From Roseburia hominis A2-183 (GTDB lineage Bacteria; Bacillota; Clostridia; Lachnospirales; Lachnospiraceae), in contig NC_015977.1 of assembly GCF_000225345.1 (NCBI RefSeq), positions 3,348,001 through 3,412,000 on the forward strand: a stretch of DNA of 64,000 nt, read 5' to 3'. The notes below the pieces were generated by a model. The model was not told the origin of the DNA. It did no database searches and saw only the letters and a program-made list of their open reading frames with translations. Made by a program: the position numbers and the translations under genes. Positions within the stretch are counted from its first letter, which is position 1, and each line of letters opens with the position of its first letter. This document shows positions 61,189 through 64,000 of the stretch, piece by piece.

Positions 61189-62409
61189 TTACTCCCCGGA
61201 CTGATAGACAATCTCTCCGTTTATGATGGTATATAATATCCGCGCGTCAACCGAAAACGGGGTGCCTTTTAGCAAAACAAAATCTGCATCCTTCCCTTCT
61301 TCAATGCTTCCGACACGATCTTCGGCGCCGATATGCCTTGCCGCCTGAATGGTAATTGCCCGCAGCGCATCAAACTCACGCATGCCGTTGTAGATTGCCC
61401 GCCCTGCGCAGAGCGGCAGATAGCGCTCCTCGATGACCGGCGAATCGGTGATGATCGACACCTCGCAGCCGGCATCCGCCAGAATTGCAGGCGTCTCAAA
61501 TCCCTTGTTCTTCAACTCGTACTTCGTCGCATGACCGAAGGACGGACCGACCGCCACCGGAAAATGCTCCGCACCCAATTCCTTTGCGATCAGCGCGCCG
61601 TCCGTCACGTGATCGAGCCTTAACCCCAGATGGAACTCCTTTGCAATGCGGATTGCCGTGCAGATATCGTCCGCCCGGTGTGCATGCGCTTTCAGCGGTA
61701 TCTCCCCGCGGATGACCGGCAGCATTGCTTCCAGTTTTGCATCGTAGGCTGGCATTTTGCTGATGTCCACCTGCCCCTCCCCGCTGCCGCGGTTGATCTC
61801 ATTCCAGCTTGTCTCACAGCCTGCCTCCCGCAGCTTTTTATCGTAGATGATCGTCTTCTGCAGCACTTCCCGCAGTTTTGCCGCCACAGACATGCGCGAA
61901 TAGACGCCTTTTTCCTTATAACAGTTCTTCGGATTCTCTCCGAATGCAATTTTCATGGCTGATTTTTCCCGGACAATCATGTCGTCCACGCGGTTTCCAT
62001 ACGTTTTGATGATGCAGAAGGTTCCTCCGATCACATTGGAGCTTCCCGGTCCTGTCGACACGCAGGTAACGCCTCCCTCCCTTGCCATGCGGAAAGTCTC
62101 ATCCTGCGGGTTGATCGCATCTATCGCCGAGAGCTGCGGTGTCATCGGATCGCCAAGCTCATTGAAGTCCTGCCCCGCAAAACCGACCGCATAACCGTCG
62201 AGCCCCAGATGGCAGTGTGCATCCACAAACCCGGGATAGACATCGATCCCCATCGCATCAATGACAGCCGCTTCATTGATGACTTTGCCCTCCAGCACAG
62301 GCGCAATCTTTTTTATTTTTCCGTCCTCAATCAAAATATCCGCCACAAATGCCTCCTCGTCGACGGCATTATGGATCGTTCCCTGTTTTAACAATAAATA
62401 CTGACTCAT
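61189..62409 (-). CDS. Amidohydrolase-family metal-dependent hydrolase
   Basis: The 406-residue product has the amidohydrolase barrel: the N-terminal metal motif DAHCHLG, VRGEIPLKAHAHRADD with further metal-binding His, LRLDHVTDG, and the late Asp in SIITDSPVI. It is closest to imidazolonepropionase/N-acyl-amino-acid or dihydroorotase-like members; substrate uncertain. No signal peptide. It lies 127 bp from the small acidic protein gene downstream, with a promoter region between. Confidence 0.88.
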   Translation of the reverse strand: MSQYLLLKQGTIHNAVDEEAFVADILIEDGKIKKIAPVLEGKVINEAAVIDAMGIDVYPGFVDAHCHLGLDGYAVGFAGQDFNELGDPMTPQLSAIDAINPQDETFRMAREGGVTCVSTGPGSSNVIGGTFCIIKTYGNRVDDMIVREKSAMKIAFGENPKNCYKEKGVYSRMSVAAKLREVLQKTIIYDKKLREAGCETSWNEINRGSGEGQVDISKMPAYDAKLEAMLPVIRGEIPLKAHAHRADDICTAIRIAKEFHLGLRLDHVTDGALIAKELGAEHFPVAVGPSFGHATKYELKNKGFETPAILADAGCEVSIITDSPVIEERYLPLCAGRAIYNGMREFDALRAITIQAARHIGAEDRVGSIEEGKDADFVLLKGTPFSVDARILYTIINGEIVYQSGE

Positions 62410-62517
62410 CGCAATCCTCCTGTGTTATTCTTTCCCTGCTCTGTCCTTAATTTTTTCTTGCATTTTATAGTTATCCTGTTATAATACAACTAAGAAATGA
62501 GTTTTTCGACCGTACAG

Positions 62518-63231
62518 CTATTGCTCAAGCGGCTCGCTCGTTTCTTTTTTTATTCTCAGAATATCGTATAAATACATTTTTCCATCTTCATCATGGCGTA
62601 TTAAAATCCTTGCGCCAAAGATATTATATCTGCACAAATTTCCCTCATCGTTGTATACAGGTATTGCAAAACGTGTATCATAACGATACCATCCATATTT
62701 TGCATCTGCCACATGTTTTTCCTCGTAATTAGGCGCAAATGTTTTACCGGCGGCAATTTTTATCATTGGTTCTACAATCTGAGATGCATTTGCATGCCGA
62801 TTTGCACCTTTTAGGCTTTTCGTATCTTTGGAATGCGTATATTCATCCGGAAAATCTTTCCCGATATAAATCTCATCGGATGTTTCTAAAATCTGCACGC
62901 AGCTTCCAACATATTCCTTTAAACACTGTTCCACTGTATTCCAGTCAATATTCCTTCTGCTTTTAAATCGTAAATCATTGATAATGACAACTTTATTTCC
63001 TTCCGCATCTTCCACAATGTCATAGTGATTTCTTATCTCATTCCTCGCATTGTCTGTATCTATACTTCTCGTATAGTATGCCAGCATCCTTGGAATATAT
63101 TCTGGCGGGATCCTTCTACCTGTCTCCCACTCCTCCATCGTCCTGAGCGGAATACCAAATTTTTGACAAAACTCTTTTCTGTTTAACCCTGTCCGGCTGC
63201 GTATTTCTTTTACTGTCTCACTTGTTTCCAT
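62518..63231 (-). CDS. HTH-domain protein with unknown C-terminal domain
   Basis: The 237-residue product has an N-terminal XRE-like HTH (TVKEIRSRTGLNRKEFCQKFGIPLRTMEEWETGRR) fused to a domain of about 165 residues with LKGANRHANASQIVEPM, WYRYDTRFAIPVYNDEGN and HDEDGKMYLYDILRIKKE. I have seen this C-terminal pattern in phage or polymorphic-toxin-type proteins, but I cannot name it with certainty. Start at ATG 63231, with AGAAGGGG. Codon use is more AT-rich than in the neighbours, which suggests transfer. A DNA-binding regulator or toxin-like protein are both possible. Confidence 0.6.
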   Translation of the reverse strand: METSETVKEIRSRTGLNRKEFCQKFGIPLRTMEEWETGRRIPPEYIPRMLAYYTRSIDTDNARNEIRNHYDIVEDAEGNKVVIINDLRFKSRRNIDWNTVEQCLKEYVGSCVQILETSDEIYIGKDFPDEYTHSKDTKSLKGANRHANASQIVEPMIKIAAGKTFAPNYEEKHVADAKYGWYRYDTRFAIPVYNDEGNLCRYNIFGARILIRHDEDGKMYLYDILRIKKETSEPLEQ

Positions 63232-63317
63232 ACCAGCATCCCCTTCTGCCAAGTCCTCATTGCGTGGTTTTCTTTTAATTTAGCACAACCGCTCTTTCCT
63301 GTCTATATTTATATATA

Positions 63318-63358
63318 CAAAAACCACCGGGGCGGCACGCTATTGCATGCCGCCCCGG
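63318..63358 (-). terminator. Strong terminator of the PTS gene
   Basis: CCGGGGCGGCA (63327-63337) pairs with TGCCGCCCCGG (63348-63358), with GCAATAGC closing the loop, followed on the minus strand by GTTTTTG; 51 bp past the PTS stop. Confidence 0.85.
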
Positions 63359-63409
63359 GGATTTTTGTATATGGGTATATCATCAAATAATATTAAGAAG
63401 AAACCTTAT

Positions 63410-64000
63410 TTATGCCACGTTCTTCTTCAGAACGCCTAACAGTACCGCAGATACCACAGATCCGATCGCCAGTGCCACCAGATACATGAATGGATTACCG
63501 ACGGTCGGGAATACGAAGATTCCGCCGTGCGGTGCCATCAGAGTACAGTTAAATGCCATGGAAAGTGCTCCTGCGACTGCCGATCCTACCACACAGGATG
63601 GAAGTACATGTAACGGGTCAGAAGCTGCAAACGGGATAGCACCCTCTGTGATAAAGGAAAGTCCCATTATAAAGTTTGTCGGTCCTGCCTTTCTCTCCTC
63701 TGCGGTGAACTTGTTCTTGAATACTAATGTTGCAATAGCGATTGCGATTGGCGGAACCATACCGCCGACCATAACTGCTGCCATGATGTTATAGTTTCCG
63801 GCTGCGATGGATGCTGTACCGAATACATAAGCTGCCTTGTTGACTGGACCGCCCATATCCACAGACATCATACCGCCGAGCAGTGCACCCAGCAGAATTG
63901 CACTTGCGCCGTTTAATCCATTGAGTCCGTTGTTGATCAGAGTGTTTAATGCTCCGATTGGCGGCTCAACCACGTAAGTCATAATCACACCTGTAATAAA
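63410..64000 (-). CDS. PTS fructose-type EIIC component, C-terminal part
   Basis: At least 196 residues, running off the right edge. Membrane segments and the fructose/mannitol-family EIIC signatures are seen: VEPPIGALNTLINN, MSVDMGGPVNKAAYVFG, GMVPPIAIAIA, LSFITEGAIPFAASDPLHVLPS and LMAPHGGIFV. The protein is the membrane channel that takes up sugar coupled to phosphorylation. It ends at KKNVA, with no fused domain after EIIC; EIIA or EIIB parts could lie before it, out of view. The terminator at 63318-63358 follows. Confidence 0.92.
   Translation of the reverse strand, partial: FITGVIMTYVVEPPIGALNTLINNGLNGLNGASAILLGALLGGMMSVDMGGPVNKAAYVFGTASIAAGNYNIMAAVMVGGMVPPIAIAIATLVFKNKFTAEERKAGPTNFIMGLSFITEGAIPFAASDPLHVLPSCVVGSAVAGALSMAFNCTLMAPHGGIFVFPTVGNPFMYLVALAIGSVVSAVLLGVLKKNVA

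Noticed and set aside
1..64000. CRISPR arrays, tRNA or rRNA genes and insertion sequences
   Set aside because: No regularly spaced short repeats, no cloverleaf-type sequence and no DDE or HUH transposase motif were seen while reading both strands.

Overview
The window reads as a chromosomal segment of a motile, anaerobic, Gram-positive gut Firmicute of the family Lachnospiraceae, most like Roseburia and its relatives. This is inferred from gene content, not from a search: a flagellin with its FliS-type chaperone, a Clostridia-type Tad/Flp pilus locus, spore-lineage genes (BofA-like, DUF2508), a large Lachnospiraceae-type DUF6240-like protein, an aconitase-like hydratase, and moderate GC with consensus sigma-A promoters and strong AGGAGG-type ribosome sites. 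No rRNA, tRNA, CRISPR array, transposase or prophage was seen.

Layout. 1-5.7 kb: an exported SH3-domain wall protein (cut by the left edge), a small membrane protein, an orphan murG, palindromic element copy A, a HIT hydrolase, a soluble sensor-kinase-like ATPase and a flavodoxin/SCP2-like protein. 5.7-16.3 kb: a rhomboid protease, then an 11-gene minus-strand Tad/Flp pilus operon (prepilin peptidase, TadZ-like, TadA, TadB, TadC, a 55-residue Flp pilin, a DUF5702-like protein, a TadE-like protein with a duplicated Cys/His module, a second prepilin peptidase, a small TadE-like protein and an FHA protein). 16.4-22.7 kb: bofA-like, DUF2508, fliS and flagellin, DUF1858, mecA, and a Ser/Thr kinase fused to a lysine-less P-loop domain, followed by a second lysine-less P-loop protein. 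Both of these last genes appear to lack ATG, GTG or TTG starts. 22.8-36.7 kb: a GH18 wall protein, an amidase, the DUF6240-like giant, glycogen branching enzyme, a TPR/AAA protein, an AI-2E-type permease with a structured leader, and L-lactate dehydrogenase.

36.9-50.3 kb: an aconitase-family hydratase, a HAD phosphatase with a two-component system, an LCP wall-polymer ligase, a small HTH regulator, a MATE transporter divergent from an AraC regulator, a coiled-coil protein and a membrane-anchored 5'-nucleotidase. 50.6-64 kb: an Rpn/PD-(D/E)XK protein, palindromic copy B, an operon reading LacI regulator - PhnD-like binding protein - PhnC - PhnE - PhnE - cytosolic-type 5'-nucleotidase, alanine racemase, palindromic copy C, a small acidic protein, an amidohydrolase, an HTH-fused protein and the C-terminal half of a fructose-type PTS EIIC.

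The most unusual feature is a family of three dispersed elements of about 550-610 bp. Each is a full-length imperfect palindrome whose two arms (about 290 nt each) stay complementary even where the copies differ from each other. The apical stem carries compensatory base-pair changes, and copy B has a whole stalk block replaced in both arms. This suggests selection for, or homogenisation of, a giant hairpin in DNA or RNA. I recognise no known family for it. Secondary points are the non-AUG-start kinase/P-loop pair, two prepilin peptidases in one Tad operon, a terminator buried in the coding end of fliS, and a structured leader ahead of the AI-2E-type permease gene.
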